Positions 7,606 through 16,200 of a stretch of 64,000 bases of DNA are shown here, piece by piece. Numbering within the stretch: the stretch's first letter is position 1; every line of letters begins with the position of its first letter. The stretch is from the NCBI RefSeq assembly GCF_001571245.1, contig NZ_BCTK01000013.1, forward strand, positions 62,001 to 126,000. Direction: 5' to 3'. The position numbers and the translations under genes were made by a program. The stretch comes from Achromobacter piechaudii NBRC 102461 (lineage in GTDB: Bacteria; Pseudomonadota; Gammaproteobacteria; Burkholderiales; Burkholderiaceae_B). The notes beneath the pieces were generated by a model. That model searched no databases. It saw nothing but the letters and a program-made list of their open reading frames with translations, and was not told the origin of the DNA.

Positions 7606-9441
7606 ATGTCATCCGACCCACAAGGCTTGCCTGCCCGGCCGCTCGCGTTCGTCTGGCGTTACGTCGCGCAGCGGCGGCTGGCGTTCGGCCTGCTGGCTAC
7701 TGTGGTGGTGCTGGCCGGCGCCTGTTCCGTCGCGGTGCAATACGCGATGAAGCTGATCGTCGACGCGATGGCGGCGGGGCAGGTCGAGACGGACAAGGTG
7801 TGGTGGCCGCTGGGCGTGTTCCTGGCGTTGATCGCGATAGAAGCGGCGCTGTGGCGAGCAGGCGGCTGGCTGGGATGCCGCAACATCGTCGCGGCCTGCG
7901 CGGCGTTGCGGGTGGAATTGTTCGAGTACCTGAGCCATCACTCCACCCGTTACTTCCGCCAGCATCATTCGGGCGCGCTGGCCAATCGCATCACGGCCAC
8001 CGCCACGGCCGCCGGCGCGATCTATGGCGCGGCGGTATGGAGCATCATTCCGCCTTGCGTGGACTTCATCGGCGCCATCGTGGTGCTGTCCACGGTGGAC
8101 TGGCGCATGGCGTCCGGCCTGCTGTGCTTCGTGATCGTGCTGGGGGCGGTCATCATTGCGTTCGGCGCGCGCGGGCGCGGCCTGCACCAGCAGTACGGCG
8201 AGCAGGCCGCCCACGTGGGCGGAGAAATCGTCGACGCCATCTCGAACATCTGGGCCGTGCAGGCGTTCGCGGCGCAGGCGCGGGAACGTGCGCGGCTGGA
8301 ACGCGCGCTGGGCGAGGAAGCGCGCGCGCAGCGCCGCAGCTGGATGTACGTGGAAAAAGCGCGCGTGATCCACGACGCCTGCCTGTGGCTGGCGGCCAGC
8401 GCAATGCTGCTGTGGGTGCTGCATTCCTGGCAACAGGGGCAGGCCACCCCCGGCGATGTGGTGGTGGTCAGCGCGTTGACCTTTCGCATCCTGCACGGCT
8501 CGCGCGACCTGGCCCTGGCGCTGGTGGGCACCGCCCAGCAGTTTGGTGTGATCGGCGAAATGCTGCGCGTGATGGCGCGCCCGGCCGCGGTGCCGGACCT
8601 GCCGGCCGCGAGGCCGCTGCGGCGCGTATCCGCATCCCTCGAATTCGACAACGTGCACTACTGCTATCCCGGCGGCAATCGCGCGCTGCGCGGCGTGACG
8701 CTGTCGATACCGGCCGGGCAGAAGGTCGGTCTGGTCGGCGCGTCGGGCGCCGGAAAATCCACGCTGCTGTCGCTGCTGCAACACGCCGACGAACCGGATA
8801 GCGGCCGCATCCTGATCGGCGGCCAGCCCATCCGGCACGCCACGCTGCAAAGCCTGAGAGCCGCCATATCCGTGGTGCCGCAAGACATCAGCCTGTTTCG
8901 CCGCAGCGTCATGGAGAACATCCGCTATGGCCGCCCGGAAGCGACGGAACAAGAGGTGTTGCAAGCCGCCGCCCAGGCGCATTGCGCGGAGTTTATCGCC
9001 AAGATGCCGCAGGGCTACGACACCGTGGTGGGCGAGCGCGGCGCGATGCTGTCGGGCGGCGAGCGCCAGCGCATCGGGATCGCGCGCGCGTTCCTGAAAG
9101 ACGCGCCCGTGCTGCTGCTGGACGAGGCCACGTCCGCGTTGGACAGCCATTCCGAAATGCTCATTCAGCGCGCGCTGGCCGACCTGATGCAGAGCCGCAC
9201 GGTGGTGGCCGCCGCGCATCGCCTGTCTTCGTTGGCGCGTTACGACCGCATCGTGGTGCTGGAAAACGGCGCGGTCGTGGAAGACGGCACGCTGGAAGAA
9301 CTGTTGCAGGCGCGGGGACCATTTCGCGCGCTGTGGGACTTGCAGGCAGGCGGCAAGGGAGCGATGCCGGACGAGAACGCGCAAGCGCCCGCGCGGGACG
9401 GCCCGCGCGCTGCGCACGACCGCGAACTCAAGCAGGCTTAA
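7606..9441 (+). CDS. ABC exporter, fused membrane and ATPase domains
   Basis: The 611-residue half-transporter has a six-helix exporter membrane domain (about residues 20-320) followed by an ATPase domain (about 340-580). The ATPase has Walker A GASGAGKST near residue 378, a Q-loop (VPQDISLF), signature LSGGERQRIGIARA, Walker B VLLLDEATSALD and a switch His (AAHRL). It should act as a homodimer and, like MsbA-type exporters, move a lipid-linked or glycosylated substrate out of the cytoplasm. It starts 3 bases after the glycoside hydrolase, so the operon probably makes, edits and exports one glycoconjugate. The C-terminal 35 residues are charged and Ala-rich and lie outside the fold. Confidence 0.88.
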   Translation: MSSDPQGLPARPLAFVWRYVAQRRLAFGLLATVVVLAGACSVAVQYAMKLIVDAMAAGQVETDKVWWPLGVFLALIAIEAALWRAGGWLGCRNIVAACAALRVELFEYLSHHSTRYFRQHHSGALANRITATATAAGAIYGAAVWSIIPPCVDFIGAIVVLSTVDWRMASGLLCFVIVLGAVIIAFGARGRGLHQQYGEQAAHVGGEIVDAISNIWAVQAFAAQARERARLERALGEEARAQRRSWMYVEKARVIHDACLWLAASAMLLWVLHSWQQGQATPGDVVVVSALTFRILHGSRDLALALVGTAQQFGVIGEMLRVMARPAAVPDLPAARPLRRVSASLEFDNVHYCYPGGNRALRGVTLSIPAGQKVGLVGASGAGKSTLLSLLQHADEPDSGRILIGGQPIRHATLQSLRAAISVVPQDISLFRRSVMENIRYGRPEATEQEVLQAAAQAHCAEFIAKMPQGYDTVVGERGAMLSGGERQRIGIARAFLKDAPVLLLDEATSALDSHSEMLIQRALADLMQSRTVVAAAHRLSSLARYDRIVVLENGAVVEDGTLEELLQARGPFRALWDLQAGGKGAMPDENAQAPARDGPRAAHDRELKQA

Positions 9442-9448
9442 ACGTTTT

Positions 9449-9464
9449 CGGCATGGCGGTTGCG
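9449..9464 (+). promoter_or_regulatory. Sigma-54 (-24/-12) promoter of Mn-catalase
   Basis: CGGCATGGCGGTTGCG fits GGYAYG-N4-TTGC with 10 bases between GG and GC. The predicted start of transcription is near 9475, 40 nt before the ATG at 9515. It lies in the 73-base gap after the exporter gene. Confidence 0.6.
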
Positions 9465-9514
9465 GCGGTCAAGCCAGCCGGGCCAATAGGGGAACGGCGC
9501 AATCGGAGATCACC

Positions 9515-10405
9515 ATGTTTGCTCACAACAAACGCCTGCAATACACCGTGCGAGTCGCGCAGACCAATCCGGGCCTGGCCAACCTGCTGCTGGAGCAGTT
9601 CGGCGGACCACAAGGAGAATTGGCGGCGGCGTGTAGATATTTCACTCAGGCCCTGGCCGAAGATGATCCGGGCCGCAAGGACATGCTGCTGGACATTGCT
9701 ACGGAAGAACTAAGCCATCTGGAAGTGATCGGCACGCTGGTGGCCATGTTGAACAAGGGCGCCAAGGGCGCGCTGGCCGAAGCCACCGAATCCGAAGCCG
9801 AAATCTACCGCCGGCTGAACGGGCCGGGCAATGATTCGCACGTGACCCAAGTGCTTTATGGCGGCGGGCCGGCACTGATCAATTCGGGTGGACAGCTGTG
9901 GAACGCGGGCTATATCGACACCATCGGCGATCCGTCGGCGGACCTGCGCTCGAACATCGCCGCCGAGGCCCGCGCCAAGATCATCTACGAACGGCTGATC
10001 AACGCCACCGATGACCCCGGCGTGCAGGAAGCCTTGGGGTTCCTGATGACGCGCGAGGTTTCGCATCAGCGGTCCTTTGAAAAGGCGCTGTATTCCATGG
10101 AGCCCAACTTCCCGCCCGGAAAGCTGCCCGGCGATCCGCGCTTTGCCAACGTGTACTTCAACATGTCGCAAGGCGATGGCGATATGCGCGGCTCGTGGAA
10201 CAGCGACGAGAACTTCACCTACGTCACGGCTGGACAAGAGCAGCGCGCCATCGACGGCGACGGCAGGGCCAGCGTGGGGCTCACCGAAGACGAGACGCTT
10301 GCGCTGCAAGCCATGGTCTCGCGCACGGCATCCGACCCTTCGGCTGACCCCGCCACCGGCGCGGAGCTGGGCGAAGGGCGCGCGATGGGGGACGAGTTGG
10401 CGTAA
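9515..10405 (+). CDS. Manganese (non-haem) catalase
   Basis: The 296-residue protein is full length for dimanganese catalases, which disproportionate hydrogen peroxide in the cytosol. Visible metal-ligand regions are a Glu in the first helix ([19 protein letters not shown]), [20 protein letters not shown] and [14 protein letters not shown], which give the usual Glu/His set of the ferritin-like four-helix bundle. GGAG precedes the ATG. It has its own -24/-12 promoter. Mn-catalases are typical of stationary-phase and desiccation/osmotic stress islands in proteobacteria, which fits the neighbours. Confidence 0.93.
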   Translation: MFAHNKRLQYTVRVAQTNPGLANLLLEQFGGPQGELAAACRYFTQALAEDDPGRKDMLLDIATEELSHLEVIGTLVAMLNKGAKGALAEATESEAEIYRRLNGPGNDSHVTQVLYGGGPALINSGGQLWNAGYIDTIGDPSADLRSNIAAEARAKIIYERLINATDDPGVQEALGFLMTREVSHQRSFEKALYSMEPNFPPGKLPGDPRFANVYFNMSQGDGDMRGSWNSDENFTYVTAGQEQRAIDGDGRASVGLTEDETLALQAMVSRTASDPSADPATGAELGEGRAMGDELA

Positions 10406-10444
10406 TGGCCAAAATGGATGAGGTCGCCAGACGACCCGGGCGGT

Positions 10445-10460
10445 GGGCACGATTTTTGCT
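10445..10460 (+). promoter_or_regulatory. Sigma-54 (-24/-12) promoter of galU
   Basis: GGGCACGATTTTTGCT matches the consensus with correct spacing. The predicted start is near 10471, 39 nt before the galU ATG at 10510. Confidence 0.62.
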
Positions 10461-10509
10461 CTACGCCCATATCCCGTCCCGGGTTGTCTACACCATTGAG
10501 AGCCAAACC

Positions 10510-11343
10510 ATGCTTCCCATTCGCAAAGCGGTATTCCCCGTTGCCGGTCTGGGCACGCGTTTTCTGCCGGCCACCAAGGCCATGCCCAAGGAAATGCTAC
10601 CTATCGTTGATCGACCCTTGATCCAATACGCCGTCGAAGAAGCCGTTGCGGCGGGCATCACGGAGCTTATCTTCATCACCGGGCGGAACAAGCGGGCTAT
10701 CGAAGACCACTTCGACCGCATGCCGGAATTGGAACGCGACCTGGAATTGAAGAACAAGGTGGCGTTGCTGGACAGCGTGCGCAACGTGATCCCGGACTCG
10801 GTCAAGTGCGTGTACACCCGGCAGCCGGCCGCATTGGGGTTGGGCCATGCCGTGTTGTGCGCCTCGGCCCTGGTGGGCGATGAGCCCTTCGCCGTGCTGC
10901 TGGCCGACGATCTGATCGACGCCGATGCGCCGGTCATCGGCGAGATGACCAAAGTGGCCCGCGAATTCGAAGGCAGCGTGCTGGCCGTGCAACATGTGCC
11001 GCGCAACCAGACCAACCAGTACGGCATCGTGTCCGGCGAGTCCGTGTCGCAAGGGGTCGTGCAGGTGTCGGGGATGGTGGAAAAGCCGCATCCCGACGTC
11101 GCGCCCAGCGACCTGGCCGTGGTGGGACGCTACATTCTTGAACCCGGGATTTTCGATGCGCTTCGGGCGACGCAGCCCGGCGTGGGTGGCGAAATCCAGC
11201 TGACCGACGCCATCGCCTCGCTGTTGAAGCAACGCAAGGTGTTCGGCTACGAGTACGACGGCGTGCGCTATGACTGCGGCAGCAAGGAAGGCTTCTACCG
11301 CGCGACGATGGAGATCGGCCGCAAGTACCACGGCATGGAATAA
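10510..11343 (+). CDS. galU: UTP-glucose-1-phosphate uridylyltransferase
   Basis: The 277-residue enzyme makes UDP-glucose from UTP and glucose 1-phosphate. The nucleotide-binding signature [20 protein letters not shown] is at the N-terminus. The uridyl/sugar-binding residues appear in LADDLID and VEKP, followed by [10 protein letters not shown] near the C-terminus, all typical of bacterial GalU. UDP-glucose is the precursor of UDP-galactose and hence of the UDP-galactopyranose used by the mutase upstream, so this gene can feed the cluster. It has its own -24/-12 promoter and is probably an island-specific extra copy rather than the sole housekeeping enzyme; that is inference. Confidence 0.93.
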   Translation: MLPIRKAVFPVAGLGTRFLPATKAMPKEMLPIVDRPLIQYAVEEAVAAGITELIFITGRNKRAIEDHFDRMPELERDLELKNKVALLDSVRNVIPDSVKCVYTRQPAALGLGHAVLCASALVGDEPFAVLLADDLIDADAPVIGEMTKVAREFEGSVLAVQHVPRNQTNQYGIVSGESVSQGVVQVSGMVEKPHPDVAPSDLAVVGRYILEPGIFDALRATQPGVGGEIQLTDAIASLLKQRKVFGYEYDGVRYDCGSKEGFYRATMEIGRKYHGME

Positions 11344-11366
11344 ATCGGGTGCAGCGGGTGCAACGC

Positions 11367-11386
11367 AGCCCGGACAGCGCCGGGCT
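11367..11386. terminator. GC-rich hairpin between convergent galU and nadE
   Basis: A 7-base perfect stem (AGCCCGG / CCGGGCT) with a 6-base loop lies in the 55-base convergent gap. No T-run follows on either strand, so it is at best a weak or factor-assisted bidirectional terminator. Confidence 0.35.
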
Positions 11387-11398
11387 GGATGCCGCCAT

Positions 11399-12298
11399 CT
11401 ATTCGAACTGCCCGCCCGGGCCGCTGTAGGCGTCAGCGTCGTTGGCGCTGGCCTCGGGCGGCGTGGCGGGCGGCTGGCGCTTGTGCGCCGTGGCGTCATA
11501 TTGCTTGAGCACCGTCTGCCGCGCGCCATCGGGCACGGAGCGCCCTTCCAGAAAATCGTCGATCTCGTCGTAGGAGACGCCCAGCGCCTGCTCGTCGGGC
11601 AAGCCGGGCCGCAGCGATTCCAGATCCGCGGTAGGCAACTTGGTGATCAGGCGCGCGGGAGCGCCCAGGACCACGCCCAGCGCGCGCACGCGGCGCTTGG
11701 TCAGACCGCGCAGCGGCAGCAGGTCGGCCGCGCCGTCGCCGTGTTTGGTGAAAAATCCCATCAATGCCTCGGCCGCCTGATCGGTGCCGATCACCAGGCA
11801 ATCCATCGCGCCGGCAATCGCGTACTGAGCCACCATGCGTTGGCGCGCCTTGATGTTGCCCACCACGAAGTCCTCGGCGGACTTATCGGAAAACAGCAGT
11901 CCGGCAGCTTCCAGCGCGTCGCGCTGCGCGTCCACGGCGGGTTGGATATCGACCTGCATGACGTGGTCGGCCTGAATGAAATCCAGCGCTCGGGCGGCAT
12001 CGGCCTCGTCATGCTGCTGGCCATAAGGCAGCCGCACGGCGACGAAAAATGCGCGCTTGCCGGCCAGGCGCAAGCGCTCGGCGGCCAGTTGCGCCATGCG
12101 CGCCGCCACCGTCGAATCAACGCCGCCGCTGATGCCCAGCACGTAGCCGGCCTTGCCGGATGCAACCAGATAATCCGCCAGGAACGTTACCCGGCTTTCG
12201 ACTTCGAGCGCGGCGTCAAAGCCTTCTGCTACACCAAGTTCTTTTGCAATTGAGGTTTGCCGATCTTGCGTGTCAGGGGCGGTGATGTGTAAAGCCAT
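11399..12298 (-). CDS. nadE: NAD+ synthase (ammonia-type)
   Basis: The 299-residue protein of the N-type ATP pyrophosphatase family amidates deamido-NAD to NAD. The P-loop SGGVDST is near residue 58, and the deamido-NAD and ATP-binding features GTDQAAEALMGFFTKHGDGAADLLPL and KLPTADLESLRPGLPDE are present. There is no N-terminal glutaminase domain, so ammonia is the expected nitrogen donor. It is about 25 residues longer than E. coli NadE because of a Pro/Ala/Ser-rich C-terminal tail. A weaker -24/-12-like element (GGTCCG-N4-TTGC, minus strand at 12382-12369) lies upstream, with one mismatch to the consensus seen elsewhere. Confidence 0.9.
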   Translation of the reverse strand: MALHITAPDTQDRQTSIAKELGVAEGFDAALEVESRVTFLADYLVASGKAGYVLGISGGVDSTVAARMAQLAAERLRLAGKRAFFVAVRLPYGQQHDEADAARALDFIQADHVMQVDIQPAVDAQRDALEAAGLLFSDKSAEDFVVGNIKARQRMVAQYAIAGAMDCLVIGTDQAAEALMGFFTKHGDGAADLLPLRGLTKRRVRALGVVLGAPARLITKLPTADLESLRPGLPDEQALGVSYDEIDDFLEGRSVPDGARQTVLKQYDATAHKRQPPATPPEASANDADAYSGPGGQFE

Positions 12299-12430
12299 AA
12301 TCAGATCTCCCTCTACGGTTCGCGGCTGCGGCGAACGGGTGTTCGCCCTGCACTTTGGGTAGTGCGTAGCAATTTCCGGACCTGGCTTGCAGGGAGTCTG
12401 TCGGTGAAGCAGCGTGGAAGCCCACGCGGG

Positions 12431-12661
12431 TCAATGCAAAACGTGTACGTCCTGGTCGCTGGCGGGCGGATGGCACCGACCCAGCCAACTCTCGACTTCA
12501 GTCTTCCAGCCGGCTTCCCAGGCGGCGACTTTGGCACGCCATAGGCCGATGGGCTCGCCGGTGTGGCCCGGCATCTGTTGCGCCCTAAGGTAAGGGCAAT
12601 CGAACAGGCTCCATCCGTTCCGGGCGGCCTGTGCGCCCTGGTCATGGATGTCTTTATCCAT
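12431..12661 (-). CDS. CrpP / ribosome-modulation-factor-like small protein (copy 1)
   Basis: The 76-residue protein has the pattern G..AA..G...FDCPY, then PGHTGEPIGLWRAKVAAWEAGW. This CPY....W...GW arrangement recalls ribosome modulation factor and the RMF-related CrpP family, which was described from a fluoroquinolone-resistance locus. A second copy is at 19439-19696. The start is the ATG at 12661, where the similarity to the second copy begins. A 26-base upstream element is shared with copy 2. The function is uncertain: ribosome hibernation is suggested by the RMF resemblance, but no activity can be read from the sequence. Confidence 0.7.
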   Translation of the reverse strand: MDKDIHDQGAQAARNGWSLFDCPYLRAQQMPGHTGEPIGLWRAKVAAWEAGWKTEVESWLGRCHPPASDQDVHVLH

Positions 12662-12713
12662 TTCGAACCCCTGATCTGTATGAGCGCCGAGTATGGGCGC
12701 AGACCCGTAAGCC

Positions 12714-12739
12714 TGCAATAGTGTGCCAGCACTAGACGG
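12714..12739 (-). promoter_or_regulatory. Conserved upstream element of CrpP/RMF-like copy 1
   Basis: This 26-base block matches the block at 19758-19783 in 23 of 26 positions and lies 53 bases upstream of the copy 1 start. The core on the minus strand is CACACTATTGCA. It resembles a sigma-54 element (TGGCAC...TTGCA) but with 9 rather than 10 bases between GG and GC. It is probably the promoter or operator of this gene family. Confidence 0.5.
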
Positions 12740-12772
12740 CATAGCGTGGCGAGACCTTCGGCCGGTTGGCTT

Positions 12773-12788
12773 GGGCACGCTACGTGCT
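12773..12788 (+). promoter_or_regulatory. Sigma-54-like promoter of the 12837 gene
   Basis: GGGCACGCTACGTGCT has the invariant GG and GC 10 bases apart, with GT instead of TT before GC. The predicted start is near 12799, 38 nt before the ATG at 12837, the same geometry as the other promoters of the island. Confidence 0.45.
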
Positions 12789-12836
12789 GTAAGAGGGCGT
12801 CAGGCATCCCCGCCCCGTCGGCGGATCGGAGCTGAA

Positions 12837-13001
12837 ATGAACACCCCTGATCCATCCCAACCGTCTTCGGACGAAGCCCGGGCCAACGCTGCGCGCCTGT
12901 CCACTACCGGCCGTGGCCCGTGGCGGCAGTTCGCAAGCTTCATCGGAGCACTCGTGGCGATTTTGCTAGTGGTGTGGGCAGTAGCTATCTGGCTGCGGTA
13001 G
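12837..13001 (+). CDS. 54-residue single-pass membrane protein
   Basis: A polar N-terminal half (Ser/Asn/Asp-rich) is followed by one hydrophobic helix (about residues 33-52, FIGALVAILLVVWAVAIWLR) that ends the protein. The ATG at 12837 follows GGAG with 5-base spacing. It is 27 bases before the next small gene and likely co-transcribed with it. No family was recognised. Small tail-anchored proteins like this often modulate larger membrane complexes, but no partner is evident. Confidence 0.55.
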   Translation: MNTPDPSQPSSDEARANAARLSTTGRGPWRQFASFIGALVAILLVVWAVAIWLR

Positions 13002-13028
13002 CGGCCGACTCTTACGTGAGGTGGACGT

Positions 13029-13220
13029 ATGGAAGTGACCGACGAGTGGTTGCTGCGATGGCAGACCGCGGGCGGCGGCTATAACCAGAAACAGCTGGCG
13101 CTGCTGGGCGTGCCCTGGCCGCCCAAGTGCGGCTGGAAGCGCGAGGTATTGTCCAAGGAAATTCCAGACGATGTGGCTCGCGCATTCCAGGTGCTGGCGG
13201 GTCACCGGCAGGAGGAATGA
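13029..13220 (+). CDS. Small soluble protein, unknown
   Basis: The 63-residue basic protein (EVTDEWLLRWQTAGGGYNQKQ at the start, then WPPKCGWKREVL and a C-terminal helix) has a composition typical of a real small globular protein. GAGGTGG precedes the ATG. It is the second gene of a two-gene unit and ends at a strong hairpin. I recognise no family; the Trp-containing GGGYNQKQL..LG segment could be a small nucleic-acid-binding fold, but this is speculation. Confidence 0.5.
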   Translation: MEVTDEWLLRWQTAGGGYNQKQLALLGVPWPPKCGWKREVLSKEIPDDVARAFQVLAGHRQEE

Positions 13221-13250
13221 GCGAACGGCCGGTCGCGCGGCCGTTCGCTC
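13219..13250. terminator. Strong bidirectional hairpin between convergent genes
   Basis: A 12-base perfect stem (GAGCGAACGGCC / GGCCGTTCGCTC) with an 8-base loop fills the gap between the 13220 and 13255 stop codons. There is no T-run, but the stem is very stable and its position between convergent genes fits a terminator. Confidence 0.55.
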
Positions 13251-13254
13251 GCCG

Positions 13255-16200
13255 TCACGCAGTGGTGCGCAGCCGGCGCACGACGTCCAGCAGATTGTCC
13301 AGCGATACCGGCTTGCTGATGTGCGCCGAATAGCCGGCTTGCAGGGCCTCGTTCATGTCTTCCTTCGACCCGAAGCCCGTCAGCGCGATCGCCGGCATGG
13401 CGCTGTCCGGATATTTTTCCCGTATGGCTCGGATCAGCTCATAGCCGTCCATGTCGGCCATGCCGATATCGGACAGCAGCAGGTCGAAGCTTGCCGTCTC
13501 GAACGCTTGCAGCGCGTCTTGTCCGCTGCCCACCGCCGTGACGGATGCCTCTTCCATTTCCAGCAACTCGCGCATGATGTGCAGGATGTCTTCGGAGTCG
13601 TCCACGATCAGCACCTTGAGACCCTTGAGCGGACTTTCGCCGGGCAGGGGCAAGCTGCTTTCTTCTTGATGCGCGCTGGCCAGCGGCATGCGCACCGTAA
13701 AGCGCGCGCCCCGGCCGTGGCCGTCCGAATGCGCCTGGATGGTGCCGCCATGCGCCTTGACCAGCTCGCTGGCCACGGCCAGGCCGATACCCAGCCCCGG
13801 GCTGGCAAGATTGCGTTGGCGCAGGTCGGCCTGGCTGAACATGTCGAATACCTTGCCCAGAAATTGCGCGTCGATGCCTTGGCCCGTGTCCACGACGTCA
13901 AGGCGCAGCCGCGCATCTTCCACCTCCAGGCGCAGCGTCACGATGCCGCCTGGCGGCGTGAACTTGATGCCGTTGTTCAGCAGGTTCCAGATGATCTGCT
14001 CGACCCGCAGCGGGTCGGCATTCAGGTGGATGGCGCGGCCCGCATCGAACTCGCTGCGCAGCGTCAGGCCGGCCGCGCGGGCCACCGGATCAAGCACTTC
14101 GAGGATGTTCGTGGCGATGGCGGTGATGTCGAATATGGATTGATTCAGCGCCAGCTTGCCCGTGCGTACGCGTGACAGATCCAGCAGGTCGTCGATGATG
14201 CGCGCCTGCCCCTTGACCGAGCGCTGGATCAGGTCGGCAGAGCGCGCGGCGCCCGGCGAATTGCGCACGGCCGGCGTGCGAGCCAGCAGTTCCGCATTCA
14301 GCTGGATCAGGTTCAGCGGATGCTTCAGCTCATGCGACACCATGGCGAAGAATTCGTCCTTCAGCACGTTGTCGGCGCGCGCGCGGTCCAGGCGTGACTC
14401 CTGTTCCGCATCGCGCAGCTTCAGGTCGGTCACGTCGCGCACGATCTTGGCGAAACCCTGATAGTCCGGATCGTCCATGCGGTTGACGCCGCCCGTGCAG
14501 AAGATCAGGCCGCCGTCCTTGCGCCGATGCCAGCGTTCGTCGGGCGCGTAGCCGATCTGCCGGGCGCGCTCCAGCTCTTTTTCAGGCCGGCCAGCTTCGA
14601 TGTCGGCATCCGTGAAGATGATCGCAAACGATTTGCCGATGGCTTCCGTGCGGTTGTAGCCGAACATGGTTTCGGCGCCCACGTTCCAGTTGGTGATGAT
14701 GCCTTCGCTGTCCAGCGTCAAGATGCCGAAGTCGCGCGCGCTTTCCGTCATCAGCTTCAGATGCGCTTCGCCCAGGCGCACCTGGTCTTCGGCCTGGCGC
14801 CGGTCGGTGATGTCGATGAAGGTCAGCACCGCGCCTTCGATGCGGTGCTCGGCGCTGCGGTAGGGCAGCAGCCGCGCCAGATACCAACGGCCGGCATCGC
14901 TGCGCACTTCGCGTTCAACGGCCCGCAAGGATTCGAAAACGCCCGCCGCGTCGCGCGCCATGTCGGGGTAATCCAGCCGGTGCGTGATGTCCAGCAGCGA
15001 GCGGCCCGCGTCGCTCGTGATGACGTTGAAGACGTCGGTGGCGCGCGGCGTGAACCATTGGATGTGCATCTTGCGGTCGACGAAGACCGTGGCGATGTCT
15101 GTGGACGCGATCAGGTTCTGCAAGTCGTCATTGATCTTGGCCGTCTCGTCCACCTTGGACTTGAGTTCGGCGTTGACGGTAATGAGTTCTTCGTTGACCG
15201 ACTGCAATTCTTCCTTGCCCGTTTCGAGTTCTTCGGTGGCCGAGCGCAGTTCTTCGTTGATGGCCTGCAATTCTTCGTTGGACGCCTTGAGTTCTTCGGT
15301 GGACGTCTCGGATTGTTCGATGGTCGCCTGCAACTGTTCCTTCGTGCCTTGCAGTTCGGCCTCCAGCTGCGTCAGCACGGCCGATGCGCCGACGGTCGGC
15401 GCGACGCCCTCGGGGCTCATCACGTCTTCCACTTCGTCGAACAGCACCAGCATGTAGTCGTTGGCCGTTTCTTCATGGCGGAACGGCCGAACGACCATGT
15501 TCACGTAGGTCTGGCGGTCGCCGATCTTCATCTTCACGCGGCGCGCCTCGACGCTCTTGCGCGTGTGCAGCGCCTGGAACATCGCCGTGCGCAGTTCGGT
15601 GCGCAGCTCGGGGTAGACCAGCGAGGGCAGGTTGCGCGACGGCTCGCCGCCGCCATGGCGCAGGTAGCGGCCCGCGCGTTCGGACATGTGCACGATATCG
15701 CTTTCCGCATCCACGATGACGCTGGGCGGCGCGTACATTTCCAGCGCGCGCTGGTGGACTTCGGCGTAGGACACCTTGTTGTGGCGGTTGCGCACCAAGG
15801 GCGTGGGGGTGGCGCTGGGGCGCTCGAACGCGTGGGCGGCGGGCAGCGCGGGCACGTTGCGCAACTGCGCCGGCGTTTCCTTGGCCACATAGATGCGGTT
15901 GCGCTTGTCCACCACCTGGAACAGGCGCGGGCAGGCGTCGGCGGACTCCGAGCTGCCCAGGAACAGATAGCCACCCGGCTTGAGCGCGAAATGGAACATG
16001 CGCAGCACGTCCTGCTGCACCTCGCGGTCCAGGTAGATCAGCAGGTTGCGGCAACTGACAAGATCAAGCTTGGAGAAGGGCGGATCGCGCAGCACGTTGT
16101 GCACGGCGAAAAGCACGCGTTCGCGGACCTCTTTCTTGACGCGGTATTCGTTTTCCTGCCGCGAGAAATAGCCTTGCAGCAAGGCGGGCGGCACGTCGGC

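Noticed and set aside
9452..9474. FNR-like TTGCGGCGGTCAA before Mn-catalase
   Set aside because: The total length is 13 rather than 14 and the first half-site is degenerate; the sigma-54 element explains the region better.
12369..12382. Sigma-54 promoter for nadE (GGTCCG-N4-TTGC on minus)
   Set aside because: The spacing is right, but the A at -22 is C and the predicted leader is 59 nt. It is too weak to list as a feature.
12714..12739. Sigma-54 promoter for the CrpP/RMF-like genes (TGGCAC, then TTGCA)
   Set aside because: GG and GC are 9 rather than 10 bases apart, and the second copy at 19758 has TGCC in place of TGGC. I kept it only as a conserved element of unknown type.
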